NCBI RefSeq assembly: GCF_002068095.1
Contig: NZ_LWIG01000002.1
Location: forward strand, 1-64,000
Length of the DNA: 64,000 bases
Reading direction: 5' to 3'
DNA from: Bradyrhizobium sacchari
GTDB lineage: Bacteria; Pseudomonadota; Alphaproteobacteria; Rhizobiales; Xanthobacteraceae
The notes beneath the pieces were generated by a model. The model was not told the origin of the DNA. It ran no database searches and saw only the letters and a list, made by a program, of their open reading frames with translations. This document shows, one piece after another, positions 26,785 through 35,870 of the stretch (its first letter is position 1; every line of letters starts with the position of its first letter). The translations under genes were made by a program, and so were the position numbers.

Positions 26785-28254
26785 TCAGGCTGAAATGAGC
26801 GTCTCCACCGCCCGTCGCGCGCCATCCTGATAGAGACGTCCGAGCGCCGCCGTGACGGCCTCGCGCAGGCGCGGCTCGGTGCCCAGGGGCCCGAACACCT
26901 TCTCGACCCCGAGCAGGGCCGGCGCGAGCCGTTCGGCCACGGGCCCGGCCTCGCGCGCCAGGCCCGCAAGCTCGGCGGCAAGGGGATCGCGCACGTCAAT
27001 GGCGCGGCCGTGCTCGTCCGTTGCGGTGACGTAGCGCATCCAGCCGGCGACCGCGAGCGCATGGGTTGCGATCGGCAGACCCCTGGCAAGGCGATCCTGC
27101 GTCGCGCCGAGCAGGCGCTGCGGCAGCTTCTGCGAGCCGTCCATCGCGATCTGCCAGGTGCGATGGTGCAGCGCCGGATTGGAAAAGCGTTTGAGCAGCG
27201 AGGCGCGGTAGGCGGCAAGGTCGGTGCCTGCAGGCATCGTCAGAGTCACCGCCGCCTCTTCCATCACCCGCGCGGCGAGACGTGCAAAGTGTGGATCCCG
27301 CATGGTGTCGGCGATGGTCTCGTAGCCGCCGAGATAGCCGAGATAGGCGAGCGCCGAATGGCTGGCGTTGAGCAGCCGCAACTTCATCAGCTCGAACGGC
27401 TTGACGTCGCTGACGAGCTCGACGCCGGCGGCGGCAAGATCGGGCCGGCCCGCGGTGAAGCGATCCTCGACCACCCATTGCGTGAAGGGCTCGGTCATCA
27501 CCGGCCATGCGTCGCGCATGCCAAGCGCGGATGACGCCGCATCGCGGTCGGCGTCCGTCGTCTCCGGGACGATGCGGTCGACCATGGTCGAGGGGAAGGC
27601 GGCGTTGTCCACGATCCACTTGCCGAGATCCTTGGAGCGGAGCGCGGCGAACTGCGTCACGATCCGCTGCACGGTGTGGCCGTTGGCGGCGAGGTTGTCG
27701 CAGCACAGCACCGTGAAAGGCGCCAGTCCCTGTGCGCGCCGGCGCGCCAGCGCAGCCACGATGAAGCCGGGCGCCGAACGCGGCGCGTCGAAATTGTTGA
27801 GGTCGTGCACGACGTCAGGATGCCGCTCGTCGAGATCGCCTGTCTGTGGCGTGTGGCAATAGCCCTTCTCGGTGACCGTCAGCGAGACGATGCGGATGGC
27901 GGGATCGGCCATCCGCTCGACCAGCGCCGCCGGCCTCTCGCGCGCGACGACGCTGTCGAGCAGCGCGCCGATGACGCGGTGCTCGGTGCCTTCGGCCGCG
28001 CGCGCCGCAACAGTATAGAGATGATCCTGGGGGGCGAGGGCGTCGCGCGTATCGGGGCTGCGCAGGCTCGCGCCGACGATGCCCCAGGACATGCCGCCGC
28101 CGGCAAGGCAATCGTCGATGACGACGGCCTGATGGGCGCGGTGAAAGGCCCCGAGGCCGAGATGCACGATGCCCGGCGTGACGCGCGAGCGGTCATAGGC
28201 CGGGCGGCGGATGCCAGCTGGCAGCCGGTCGAGATTGGCGCGGCCAAGGCGCAT
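26785..28254 (-). CDS. uxuB: Fructuronate reductase/mannitol dehydrogenase family
   Basis: NAD-dependent polyol dehydrogenase, most likely D-fructuronate reductase (D-mannonate oxidoreductase) because uxuA is in the same locus. The Rossmann start is GIVHLGLGAFHRAHQAV; the catalytic region is KPFELMKLRLLNASHSALAY with the conserved Lys-x-x-x-x-Asn-x-x-His set. The ATG at 28254 follows an AGGGGAG and gives 489 residues; an in-frame ATG 12 codons upstream (28290) has no such site. It is transcribed away from the GntR gene and shares its operator region. Confidence 0.88.
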   Translation of the reverse strand: MRLGRANLDRLPAGIRRPAYDRSRVTPGIVHLGLGAFHRAHQAVVIDDCLAGGGMSWGIVGASLRSPDTRDALAPQDHLYTVAARAAEGTEHRVIGALLDSVVARERPAALVERMADPAIRIVSLTVTEKGYCHTPQTGDLDERHPDVVHDLNNFDAPRSAPGFIVAALARRRAQGLAPFTVLCCDNLAANGHTVQRIVTQFAALRSKDLGKWIVDNAAFPSTMVDRIVPETTDADRDAASSALGMRDAWPVMTEPFTQWVVEDRFTAGRPDLAAAGVELVSDVKPFELMKLRLLNASHSALAYLGYLGGYETIADTMRDPHFARLAARVMEEAAVTLTMPAGTDLAAYRASLLKRFSNPALHHRTWQIAMDGSQKLPQRLLGATQDRLARGLPIATHALAVAGWMRYVTATDEHGRAIDVRDPLAAELAGLAREAGPVAERLAPALLGVEKVFGPLGTEPRLREAVTAALGRLYQDGARRAVETLISA

Positions 28255-28319
28255 AAGGCGTCTCCCCTTTGCTTTGCCGCTGCTTGACATGGCGCCCGTC
28301 CTCGGTCAATGCTCCGGTC

Positions 28320-28349
28320 AATTGGTAAGACCAATTTTCCAAAAATTGG
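28320..28349. promoter_or_regulatory. Double palindromic operator in the uxu divergent promoter
   Basis: Two overlapping inverted repeats, AATTGGTAAGACCAATT (28320-28336) and CCAATTTTCCAAAAATTGG (28331-28349), share a half-site. The first resembles the UxuR/ExuR-type box built on ATTGGT and ACCAAT. It lies between uxuB and the GntR regulator, so the neighbouring GntR protein is the likely ligand (inference). A TTGACA hexamer at 28284-28289 may be the -35 element of the GntR side. Confidence 0.7.
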
Positions 28350-28398
28350 CGGATCGCGGGTCTGGACGGCCCCGCGCGATCCTTCTGGGAGGACCAGC

Positions 28399-29214
28399 GT
28401 GCCGCTGGAAGCTGTGGAGGCGAGACGGCTTTATCGCCAGGTCGCCGATCAATTACGAAGCTTGATCGACAGCGGCGAGTACGCGGTCGGCAGCCGCTTG
28501 CCGACCGAGCGCGAACTCGCCGAGCAGCTCAAGGTGTCGCGGCCGACGGTCCGCGAAGCCCTGATCGCGCTCGAGGTCGAAGGGCGCCTCCGCATCCGCG
28601 TCGGCTCCGGCATCTATGTGATCGAGCCTGCCGCGATTGCCGCGCCTGCAGCCGCCGCTGTCATCGAGGGGCCGTTCGAGCTGCTCCGCGCCCGCGAATT
28701 CCTGGAAAGCGCCATCGCCGAGCAGGCCGCGCGCGTCGCGACCAAAGACGATCTCGCCCGCATCGACGCCTCGCTTCTGGCGATGGAGAATGTCGAGCAT
28801 CCCGGCGAAGCCTCGATGGTGCACGACCGCGCCTTCCATGTCGCGATCGCCGGAAGCCTCGGCAATGCCGTTCTGGTGCGCGTGGTCGGCGAGCTGTTCG
28901 ACCAGCGTCTCAATCCCTATTTCGCGAAGCTTGCGCATTATTTCGAGAGCCCGGGCACGTGGCGGACCGCGCTCGACGAGCACCGCGCCGTGCGCGATGC
29001 GATCGCGGCGCATGATCCGGGCACCGCGCGCAAGGCGATGCGCGATCATCTGGCGCGCTCCCAGGAGCGCTTTGCGCAAAACTTTGGTGCCGAGAGCGCG
29101 GCAGGCCCGGCTTCGGGCCACGGCCCTGCGGTGCGAGCTCCGGCAAAGACGTCGAAGCCGAAACCGGCATCGACGAAGAAACGGTCCGCGAGCGGCAGCG
29201 CGCGACGGCGATGA
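28399..29214 (+). CDS. GntR/FadR-type regulator of the hexuronate locus
   Basis: Repressor with an N-terminal GntR winged helix (residues 8-75: LYRQVADQLRSLIDSGEY, LPTERELAEQLKVSRPTVRE) and a C-terminal FCD ligand domain (about 90-225) with the metal-binding His/Asp positions in DRAFHVAIAG and LDEHRAVRDAI. The tail is Lys/Ala-rich. The GTG start with GGGAGG six bases upstream gives 271 residues and leaves the operator outside the gene. It precedes the TRAP transporter and probably controls it and uxuB, like UxuR or ExuR. Confidence 0.9.
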   Translation: MPLEAVEARRLYRQVADQLRSLIDSGEYAVGSRLPTERELAEQLKVSRPTVREALIALEVEGRLRIRVGSGIYVIEPAAIAAPAAAAVIEGPFELLRAREFLESAIAEQAARVATKDDLARIDASLLAMENVEHPGEASMVHDRAFHVAIAGSLGNAVLVRVVGELFDQRLNPYFAKLAHYFESPGTWRTALDEHRAVRDAIAAHDPGTARKAMRDHLARSQERFAQNFGAESAAGPASGHGPAVRAPAKTSKPKPASTKKRSASGSARRR

Positions 29215-29283
29215 GATTGGGCGGCCCGCATCCGAAAGGTGCGGGCGAACAAGAAGCAGACTTGAACGATGGAGGAAAAGTCA

Positions 29284-30261
29284 GTGTTGAAGAAGATGAC
29301 GATGATGCTCGCGGTGTCCGCCGCGGCGATGCTTGCCACGACCCATGCGGGCATGGCGCAGACCAAGCTCAAATGGGCCCATGTCTACGAGACCTCGGAG
29401 CCGTTCCACACCGCTTCGGTCTGGGCCGCGCAGGAGATCGGCAAGCGCACCAACGGACGCTACACGGTCGACGTCTATCCGGCCTCTCAGCTCGGCAAGG
29501 AAGCCGACATCAACCAGGGCCTCTCGCTCGGCTCGGTCGACATCATCATCTCCGGCTCGAGCTTCGCGGCCAAGAGCTTTGCGCCGATCGGCGTGACCTA
29601 TTATCCCTACACCTTCCGCGACTCGGACCATCTCCTCGCCTACACCAAGAGCGACATCTTCAAGGAGCTCGCCAAGGGCTATGAGGACAAGAGCGGCCAT
29701 CACATCGTCGCCGTGACCTATTACGGCGTGCGCCAGACCTCGTCGAACAAGCCGATCAAGAGCTGCGCCGACCTCAAGGGCCTGAAGATGCGCGTGCCCG
29801 ACGTGCCGGCCTATCTCGCCATGCCGCGCGCCTGCGGCGCCAACACCGCGCCGATCGCGTTCGCCGAAGTCTATCTCGCGCTCCAGAACGGCACCGTCGA
29901 GGCGCAGGAGAACCCGCTGACCACGATCGAGGCCAAGAAGTTCTACGAGGTGCAGAAGCACATCGTGCTGACCGGCCATATCGTCGACCACCTCAACACG
30001 GTGGTGGCGGGCGCGCTGTGGAAGAAGCTCTCCGACGAGGACAAGAAGATCTTCACCGACGTCGCCCAGGAGGCCGCCGCGAAAGCAACCGCGGAGATCA
30101 AGCAGAACGAGGCCAAGCTTGTCGCCTTCTTCAAGGAGAAGGGCCTGACCGTGACCGAGGTCGACAAGAACGAGTTCCGCGACATCGTGCTGAAGAACGT
30201 TCCGTTCGAGACGTTCGGTTACCGCAAGGTCGATTGGGAGCGGATCCAGGACGTGAAATAA
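29284..30261 (+). CDS. dctP: TRAP transporter solute-binding protein DctP
   Basis: Periplasmic receptor of a tripartite ATP-independent transporter. A signal peptide (residues 1-22, ending GMAQ) precedes the DctP fold; the hallmark segment GLKMRVPDVPAYLAM and its arginine near residue 165 contact a carboxylate in this family. The GTG at 29284 has GGAGG eight bases upstream, so it was preferred to the ATG at 29269 that overlaps that GGAGG. 325 residues. The neighbouring uxuA and uxuB suggest a sugar acid ligand (hexuronate or aldonate). Confidence 0.92.
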   Translation: MLKKMTMMLAVSAAAMLATTHAGMAQTKLKWAHVYETSEPFHTASVWAAQEIGKRTNGRYTVDVYPASQLGKEADINQGLSLGSVDIIISGSSFAAKSFAPIGVTYYPYTFRDSDHLLAYTKSDIFKELAKGYEDKSGHHIVAVTYYGVRQTSSNKPIKSCADLKGLKMRVPDVPAYLAMPRACGANTAPIAFAEVYLALQNGTVEAQENPLTTIEAKKFYEVQKHIVLTGHIVDHLNTVVAGALWKKLSDEDKKIFTDVAQEAAAKATAEIKQNEAKLVAFFKEKGLTVTEVDKNEFRDIVLKNVPFETFGYRKVDWERIQDVK

Positions 30262-30270
30262 CTAACACAC

Positions 30271-30351
30271 CGTCGTTCCGGGGCGACGCGTAAGCGTCGA
30301 ACCCGGAACCTCGAGATTCCGGGTTCTCGCTTCGCGAGCCCCGGAATGACG
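30271..30351. repeat. Palindromic repeat between dctP and dctQ
   Basis: Nested inverted repeat: outer arms CGTCGTTCCGGGGC and GCCCCGGAATGACG (one G-T pair) and inner arms AACCCGGAA and TTCCGGGTT. The sequence type (CGTCATTCCGGGG) is common between genes in Bradyrhizobium. Lying inside an operon right after the binding protein, it could protect the dctP transcript or attenuate the membrane genes. Confidence 0.8.
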
Positions 30352-30389
30352 TGAGTCAATCACGTGAGCAAGTTTTGAGGAGCATACCC

Positions 30390-30968
30390 ATGTCGACCGC
30401 CGAAATACACCGGCAGATCACCGCCGACGAGATCGCCCACACTTTCGAGGAAGAGGCGACGCCCAAGGTCGATCTCGGCGTATACGCTTTCGAGGACTGG
30501 GTGGCGCTGGCGATCTTCTGGGTGATGGCGCTGGCCGTCTTTCTTCAGTTCTTCACCCGCTACGTGCTCAACGACAGTTATGCGTGGACCGAGGAGATCG
30601 CGACCTATTGCCTGATCGGCGTGGTGTTCATCGGCGCCTCGATGTGCGTGCGGCTGTCGCGGCACATCCAGGTCGACCTGATCTACCGCTATCTGCCGCA
30701 TGTCGTGGGGCGCGTGCTGTCCACCGCGATCGACCTGATCCGGGTCGCCTTCTTCGGCTACGCCATCAAGCTCGTCTGGGTCTACATCCAGATCATCGGC
30801 GATGAATCGATGACCACCATCAATCTTCCCAAAGACTACGTCTACTACGCGGTGCTGGCCGGCTTCGTGCTGATGTTCGCGCGCTCGGTGCAGGTGGCCA
30901 TTCAACATTTGCGACAGGGTTATTCGATCCTCGAACGTCCCGGCGCCTACGACGGTTTTGAAGGATAA
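30390..30968 (+). CDS. dctQ: TRAP transporter small permease DctQ
   Basis: Small integral-membrane subunit with four predicted helices. The conserved stretch YAWTEEIATYCLIGVVFIGA with CVRLSRHIQVD is typical of DctQ. Start ATG 30390 follows GAGGAG by ten bases; the frame extends upstream into the palindromic repeat, which argues against the earlier codon. 192 residues. It sits between dctP and dctM in the usual order. Confidence 0.92.
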   Translation: MSTAEIHRQITADEIAHTFEEEATPKVDLGVYAFEDWVALAIFWVMALAVFLQFFTRYVLNDSYAWTEEIATYCLIGVVFIGASMCVRLSRHIQVDLIYRYLPHVVGRVLSTAIDLIRVAFFGYAIKLVWVYIQIIGDESMTTINLPKDYVYYAVLAGFVLMFARSVQVAIQHLRQGYSILERPGAYDGFEG

Positions 30969-30972
30969 TCCC

Positions 30973-32379
30973 ATGTTGCTGTTGCTTGGAGGCTTTCTCG
31001 TCCTGATGCTGCTCGGCGTTCCCGTCGCGATCGCCATGGCCGCGTCGTCGCTGCTCTATATCCTGGTCAGCGGCGTGACCCCTGATGTCACGTTGGCGCA
31101 ACGCATGATCGCCGGCGTCGAGAGCTTTCCGCTGCTCGCCGTGCCGTTCTTCATCCTGGCCGGCAATCTCATGAACATCGCCGGGGTCACCGGCCGCATC
31201 TACAAATTCGCCGTCGCGCTGGTCGGCTGGATGCGCGGCGGGCTCGGCCATGTCAACATCATCGGCTCGGTGATCTTCTCCGGCATGTCCGGCACCGCGA
31301 TCGCGGACGCTGCGGGCCTCGGCACCATCGAGATCAAGGCGATGAAGGACCACGGCTACTCCACCGAATTCTCGGTCGGCGTCACCGCGGCGTCCGCAAC
31401 GCTCGGGCCGATCATCCCGCCATCGCTGCCCTTCGTGATCTACGGCATGATGGCGAACGTCTCGATCGGCGCGCTGTTCCTGGGCGGCGTCATTCCCGGC
31501 ATCGTCATGACGCTGCTGATGATGGCGACCGTCACCTACTTCGCGCACAAGAACAAATGGGGCAGCGACACGCCGTTCTCCTGGCCGCAGCTCGGCTCGG
31601 CCGGCCTCGAGATCGCGATCGTGCTCGCTTTCCCGATGGCGATCTGGCTGATGGTGCTCGCCGGCCTCTCGGTCAACATGGCCGTCGTCATCGGTCTCGG
31701 CACGCTGCTCATTATCGACTGGTATTTCGACTTCTCGGCGGTGATGGCGCTGATGGCGCCGGTGATCCTGATCGGCGGCATGACGCTGGGCTGGTTCACG
31801 CCGACGGAGGCCGCGGTCGCCGCCGTGATCTGGTCGCTGTTCCTCGGCCTCATCCGCTACCGCACCATGACGCTGAAGACGGTCGCAAAGGCGACCTTCG
31901 ACACCATCGAGACCACGGCCTCGGTGCTGTTCATCGTCACGGCCGCCTCGATCTTCGCCTGGCTGCTGACGGTGTCGCAGGCCGCGCAAATGCTCTCGGA
32001 CTGGATGCTCAGCATCACCCACAACAAATGGGTGTTTCTGGCGCTCGCCAACGTGCTGATCCTGTTCGTCGGCTGTTTCATCGACACCACGGCCGCGATC
32101 ACCATCCTGGTTCCGATCCTGCTGCCGATCGTGCTCAAGCTCGGCATCGATCCGATCCATTTCGGTCTGATCATGACTTTGAACCTGATGATCGGCCTGC
32201 TGCATCCGCCACTCGGCATGGTGCTGTTCGTGCTCGCCCGCGTCGCAAAGCTCTCGGTCGAGCGCACCACGGTCGCGATTCTGCCCTGGCTGGTGCCGCT
32301 GATGCTCGCGCTGATCGCGATCACCTACATTCCCGAACTGACCCTCTGGCTGCCTAAATACATGGGACTCTCCAAATGA
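30973..32379 (+). CDS. dctM: TRAP transporter large permease DctM
   Basis: Catalytic membrane subunit of the TRAP system, with a dozen hydrophobic helices over 468 residues. Characteristic blocks are SGMSGTAIADAAGLGTIEIK, TLGPIIPPSLPFVIYG and GMTLGWFTPTEAAVAAV. ATG 30973 was chosen; the TTG five codons earlier reads into the dctQ end. Its stop overlaps the next start by four bases (ATGA). Confidence 0.95.
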   Translation: MLLLLGGFLVLMLLGVPVAIAMAASSLLYILVSGVTPDVTLAQRMIAGVESFPLLAVPFFILAGNLMNIAGVTGRIYKFAVALVGWMRGGLGHVNIIGSVIFSGMSGTAIADAAGLGTIEIKAMKDHGYSTEFSVGVTAASATLGPIIPPSLPFVIYGMMANVSIGALFLGGVIPGIVMTLLMMATVTYFAHKNKWGSDTPFSWPQLGSAGLEIAIVLAFPMAIWLMVLAGLSVNMAVVIGLGTLLIIDWYFDFSAVMALMAPVILIGGMTLGWFTPTEAAVAAVIWSLFLGLIRYRTMTLKTVAKATFDTIETTASVLFIVTAASIFAWLLTVSQAAQMLSDWMLSITHNKWVFLALANVLILFVGCFIDTTAAITILVPILLPIVLKLGIDPIHFGLIMTLNLMIGLLHPPLGMVLFVLARVAKLSVERTTVAILPWLVPLMLALIAITYIPELTLWLPKYMGLSK

Positions 32380-33425
32380 CCTCGACCGCTCTCGCCGCAA
32401 CCCTGTTCGGCCCCGAAGATTTGCGCATGATCGAGCATCCGCTCGACAAGTTGGCCTCCGGCATGGTGCGCATCCGCTTCGGTGCCGGCGGCATCTGCGG
32501 CTCGGACATGCATTACTTCCGCCATGCCCGCACCGGCGACTTCGTGGTGAAGTCGCCGCTGGTGCTCGGCCACGAGATCTCGGGCGAAGTGGTGGAGATC
32601 TCCGGCGCCGCCGCGAACTTGAAGGTCGGCGACCGCGTCGCGGTGAACCCGTCACGCTGGTGCGGCCATTGCGTCGCCTGCCGCGAGGGCCGGCCCAATC
32701 TGTGCGAGAATATCTACTTCATGGGCTCGGCCTCGAAGACGCCGCACATGCAGGGCGGCTTCGCCAATTACTTCGACGCAATCCCGGCGCAGTGCGTGAA
32801 GATCCCTGACCATGTGTCCTACCAGGCCGCGGCGCTCGCCGAGCCGCTCTCGGTCTGCCTGCACGCGGTGGCGCGCGCCGGCAATATCGAGGGCAAGCGC
32901 GGCATCATCTTCGGTGCCGGCCCGATCGGGCTTCTGACCATGCTGGCCGCGCACCGCGCCGGCATGGCCGACGTGACGGTGGCCGATATCGCGCCGGCGC
33001 CGCTGGCCTTTGCGACCAAGCTCGGCGCTGCGCATGTGGAGAATGTCTCCGCCGGCGAGGAGGACTTGAAGACGCAGGCCGCCGCGCGTCCCTATGACGT
33101 CGCCTTCGAGGTCTCGGGCACGGCGGCGGGTCTTGCCAGCGCGATCGGTATCGTCAGGCGCGGCGGCGTCGTCGTGCAGATCGGCAATTTGCCGGGCGGC
33201 CAGATCCCGACGCCGTCGAATGCGGTGATGGCGAAGGAGATCGACCTGCGCGGCTCGTTCCGCTTCGGCTTCGAGTTCATGACCGCGGTGGAACTGATTT
33301 CCGCCGGCAGCGTCGATGTGCTGTCGCTGGTCACCGCGGAGCGATCGCTCTCGACCGCGCCGGACGCGTTGCGGCTGGCGCTCGACCGCTCGCAGAGCGT
33401 CAAGGTCGTGCTGACCGCGAACTGA
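32376..33425 (+). CDS. L-idonate 5-dehydrogenase-like zinc alcohol dehydrogenase
   Basis: Medium-chain zinc dehydrogenase of the sorbitol/idonate type. Catalytic-zinc ligands Cys41 (GICGSDMHYF) and His66-Glu67 (GHE) are present, as are structural-zinc cysteines at 96, 99, 102 and 110 (CGHCVACREGRPNLC). The nucleotide-binding motif is IFGAGPIGLLTM. 349 residues. It would interconvert an aldonate such as L-idonate and 5-keto-gluconate; context with uxuA, uxuB and a TRAP system supports a sugar acid substrate. Start overlaps dctM. Confidence 0.85.
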   Translation: MTSTALAATLFGPEDLRMIEHPLDKLASGMVRIRFGAGGICGSDMHYFRHARTGDFVVKSPLVLGHEISGEVVEISGAAANLKVGDRVAVNPSRWCGHCVACREGRPNLCENIYFMGSASKTPHMQGGFANYFDAIPAQCVKIPDHVSYQAAALAEPLSVCLHAVARAGNIEGKRGIIFGAGPIGLLTMLAAHRAGMADVTVADIAPAPLAFATKLGAAHVENVSAGEEDLKTQAAARPYDVAFEVSGTAAGLASAIGIVRRGGVVVQIGNLPGGQIPTPSNAVMAKEIDLRGSFRFGFEFMTAVELISAGSVDVLSLVTAERSLSTAPDALRLALDRSQSVKVVLTAN

Positions 33426-33441
33426 CCCTGGGAGAATTTCG

Positions 33442-34632
33442 ATGATGCTGGAGGGATGGCGCTGGTACGGGCCCGATGATCCCGTCTCGCTCGACGACGT
33501 CAGGCAGGCCGGGGCGAGCGATATTGTCTCGGCGCTGCATCAGGTGCCGATCGGCGAAGCCTGGACGCGCAAGGCGGTCGAGGAGCGCAAGAATTTCATC
33601 GAGAACGGCCAGCCCGGCCGCTCAAAGCTGACCTGGTCGGTGGTGGAATCGATACCGATCCCTGACGACGTCAAGCGGCTGGGCGGTAAGGCGACGAAGT
33701 CCATCGAGGCTTGGATCGCGAGCCTGGAGGCGGTCGCCGCCTCTGGCATCAAGATCATCTGCTACAACTTCATGCCGGTCGTGGACTGGTGCCGCACTGA
33801 TCTGGAATGGGAGCTGCCGAACGGCGCCCGCGCCATGCGCTTCGACCAGGACCGCTTTGCCGCCTTCGAGCTGCACATCCTGAAGCGCCCGGCGGCCGTG
33901 CAGGACTATTCGCCCGAGCAGCAGGCGCGCGCGAAGGCGCTGTTCGACAAGATGAGCCAGGCCGATATCGACTATCTCGTCATGGTCATCGCCAGCGCGC
34001 TGCCGGGCTCAACCACCGAGCCGATGACGATCCCGCAATTCCGCGACCGGCTCGAGACCTATCGTGACATCACGCCGAAGATTCTGCGGCAGCACCTCGC
34101 CGAATTCCTTGCGCGTGTCGCACCGGTCGCCGAGCAGCTCGGGGTGTCCCTGACGCTGCATCCGGACGATCCGCCGCGGCCGCTGTTCGGCCTGCCGCGC
34201 ATCGCCTCCAGCGCCGACGACTATCAGGCGCTGTTCGATGCCGTGCCGTCGAAGGCGAACGGCATCTGCCTGTGCACCGGCTCGCTCGGCGTGCGGGCTG
34301 AGAACAATCTGCCTGAGATGGCCGAACGTTTCGGCCCGCGCATCGCCTTCGCGCATCTGCGCGCGACCAAGCGCGAGGCGGATGGCCTGTCGTTCTACGA
34401 GTCCGATCATCTCGACGGCGACGTCGACATGGTCGCGGTGCTCAAGGCGCTGTTGAAGGAGAACGCCCGGCGTGCGCCGGACAAGCAAATCGTTTTCCGC
34501 CCAGATCACGGCCACCGCATGCTCGACGATCTCGCCGCCACCAAACGCACCAATCCCGGCTACACCGCGATCGGCCGCCTGCGCGGCCTCGCCGAGCTGC
34601 GCGGCGCGATCCGGGCCATCGAGCATCGGTGA
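33442..34632 (+). CDS. uxuA: Mannonate dehydratase UxuA
   Basis: Converts D-mannonate to 2-keto-3-deoxy-D-gluconate in hexuronate catabolism. Diagnostic blocks are IKIICYNFMPVVDWCRTDLEW, LHPDDPPRPLFGLPRI (metal-site His and Asp), NGICLCTGSLGV and FRPDHGHRMLDDL. 396 residues, family size. Two ATG codons lie at 33442 and 33445 behind GGGAG. It is the last gene of the GntR-TRAP-dehydrogenase run; the partner reductase gene uxuB is divergent upstream. Confidence 0.95.
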   Translation: MMLEGWRWYGPDDPVSLDDVRQAGASDIVSALHQVPIGEAWTRKAVEERKNFIENGQPGRSKLTWSVVESIPIPDDVKRLGGKATKSIEAWIASLEAVAASGIKIICYNFMPVVDWCRTDLEWELPNGARAMRFDQDRFAAFELHILKRPAAVQDYSPEQQARAKALFDKMSQADIDYLVMVIASALPGSTTEPMTIPQFRDRLETYRDITPKILRQHLAEFLARVAPVAEQLGVSLTLHPDDPPRPLFGLPRIASSADDYQALFDAVPSKANGICLCTGSLGVRAENNLPEMAERFGPRIAFAHLRATKREADGLSFYESDHLDGDVDMVAVLKALLKENARRAPDKQIVFRPDHGHRMLDDLAATKRTNPGYTAIGRLRGLAELRGAIRAIEHR

Positions 34633-34707
34633 GACTCTTCGCCTCGCCCCTTAGGAAGGACGGGACTGATGTTGTCGTCCTTGCGAGCGCACACCGCGTC
34701 CCCAAAT

Positions 34708-34830
34708 GTCGTCCTGGCGAAAGCCAGGACCCATTACCCCGGGGGAGATGTTGCGGCGGGCAACTGGTAACCCCGAGTCTTCGCCAAACGATGTTCGGTG
34801 GTTATGGGTCCTGGCCTTCGCAAGGACGAC
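34708..34830. repeat. Long inverted repeat, family also at 48981-49096
   Basis: Outer ends read GTCGTCCTGGCGAAAGCCAG plus GACCCAT, and in inverted form ATGGGTCCTGGCCTTCGC plus AAGGACGAC. The roughly 70-base centre is variable. It lies between the uxuA end and a convergent TetR gene and could act as terminator. A second copy at 48981-49096 shares the ends but not the centre. Confidence 0.8.
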
Positions 34831-34880
34831 ACCGAATATGTAGCGGCTACTTTCGGCTGCAGCGCGCAATCGTCGCTTCC

Positions 34881-35531
34881 TCAGCCCTTCGCCCCCAGCC
34901 ACGCCAGGATCATCTCCACGATCTGCGCCCGGCTCTTCGCCAGGACACTCGGCTCACTGAGGTCGCGATCAAACAGCGCCCCAAATGTGTGGCGGTTGGC
35001 GACGCGGAAGAAGCAGTAGGAGGAGATGGCGAGGTGCAGGTCGATGGCGTCGACGTCGTCGCGAAAGACGCCTTCGGTGCGGCCGCGCTTGAGGATGCCG
35101 TCCAGCGTCGCGATCACGCTGGCGTTGAGCTGGCGCAGTTGCACATTCTGCTTCAGGTGCTTGCCGTGGTGGATGTTCTCGATCGAGACGAGGCGGATGA
35201 AGTTCGGGTTGCGCTCGTCGTGGTCGAAGGTCGCCTCGATCAGCCGGCGCAGGCCCTCGCGGGCGTCGCAGCTTGCGATGTCGAGCTGGTCCTCCAGCGC
35301 GCGGATGCTGCGATAGGCCTCCTCCAGCACCGCGAGGTAGAGCTGCTCCTTGCCGCCGAAATAGTAATAGATCATGCGCTTGGACGTGCGCATCCGCGCC
35401 GCGATCGCATCGACGCGCGCGCCGGAATAGCCTTCCGAGGCGAATTCGGCCATCGCCACTTCGAGGATATCGCGCTTGGTGCGTTCGGGGTCGTTGGTGC
35501 GCTTCGATGGGGGCGGCATGCGCTCGAGCAT
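34881..35531 (-). CDS. TetR-family regulator
   Basis: TetR/AcrR repressor of 216 residues. The N-terminal helix-turn-helix (residues 16-62) reads RTKRDILEVAMAEFASEGYS, GARVDAIAARMRTSKRMIYY and YFGGKEQLYLAVLEEAYRSI. The C-terminal ligand domain has no recognised partner. The start was set at MLERMPPPSKR with GGGAG upstream, because the 69 residues before it do not look like protein. A short imperfect palindrome GTAC-TCGTC-GTAC at 35623-35635 may be its operator. Confidence 0.87.
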   Translation of the reverse strand: MLERMPPPSKRTNDPERTKRDILEVAMAEFASEGYSGARVDAIAARMRTSKRMIYYYFGGKEQLYLAVLEEAYRSIRALEDQLDIASCDAREGLRRLIEATFDHDERNPNFIRLVSIENIHHGKHLKQNVQLRQLNASVIATLDGILKRGRTEGVFRDDVDAIDLHLAISSYCFFRVANRHTFGALFDRDLSEPSVLAKSRAQIVEMILAWLGAKG

Positions 35532-35870
35532 TGCTGTTTCTCCCGCCAGTTTCCATGGATCGCATTGAAGGTGAAGGTAAATCTCACGCGCTCGGGCATT
35601 GATCCAACGCGCATCCAAAAACGTACTCGTCGTACATGATGGAGCCAAACGAAAATTGTGGCAACCAGAACCACAAAGTGCTGGCCCAATCCAGCCCGCC
35701 ATGGGACGACGACCGCTTGATTGCCGGAGCGCGGTCATATAACCGTTCTTGCGGCGCCGATTTGATCCTCAGCTTGCGGGCGCTTCTAAAAATGCAGCTA
35801 AAGAGACCCGCTATTCCTGCATCGTCCCGCATCGCGTGAATCGTCGGCCATCTCGAACGGAGAGGGCCCC
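35532..35870. other. Divergent intergenic region, TetR to phosphoesterase
   Basis: 339 bases with no supported gene. GTAC-TCGTC-GTAC at 35623-35635, about 95 bases before the TetR start, is a possible operator. GGAGAGGG precedes the phosphoesterase ATG. No other structure is recognised. Confidence 0.4.
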
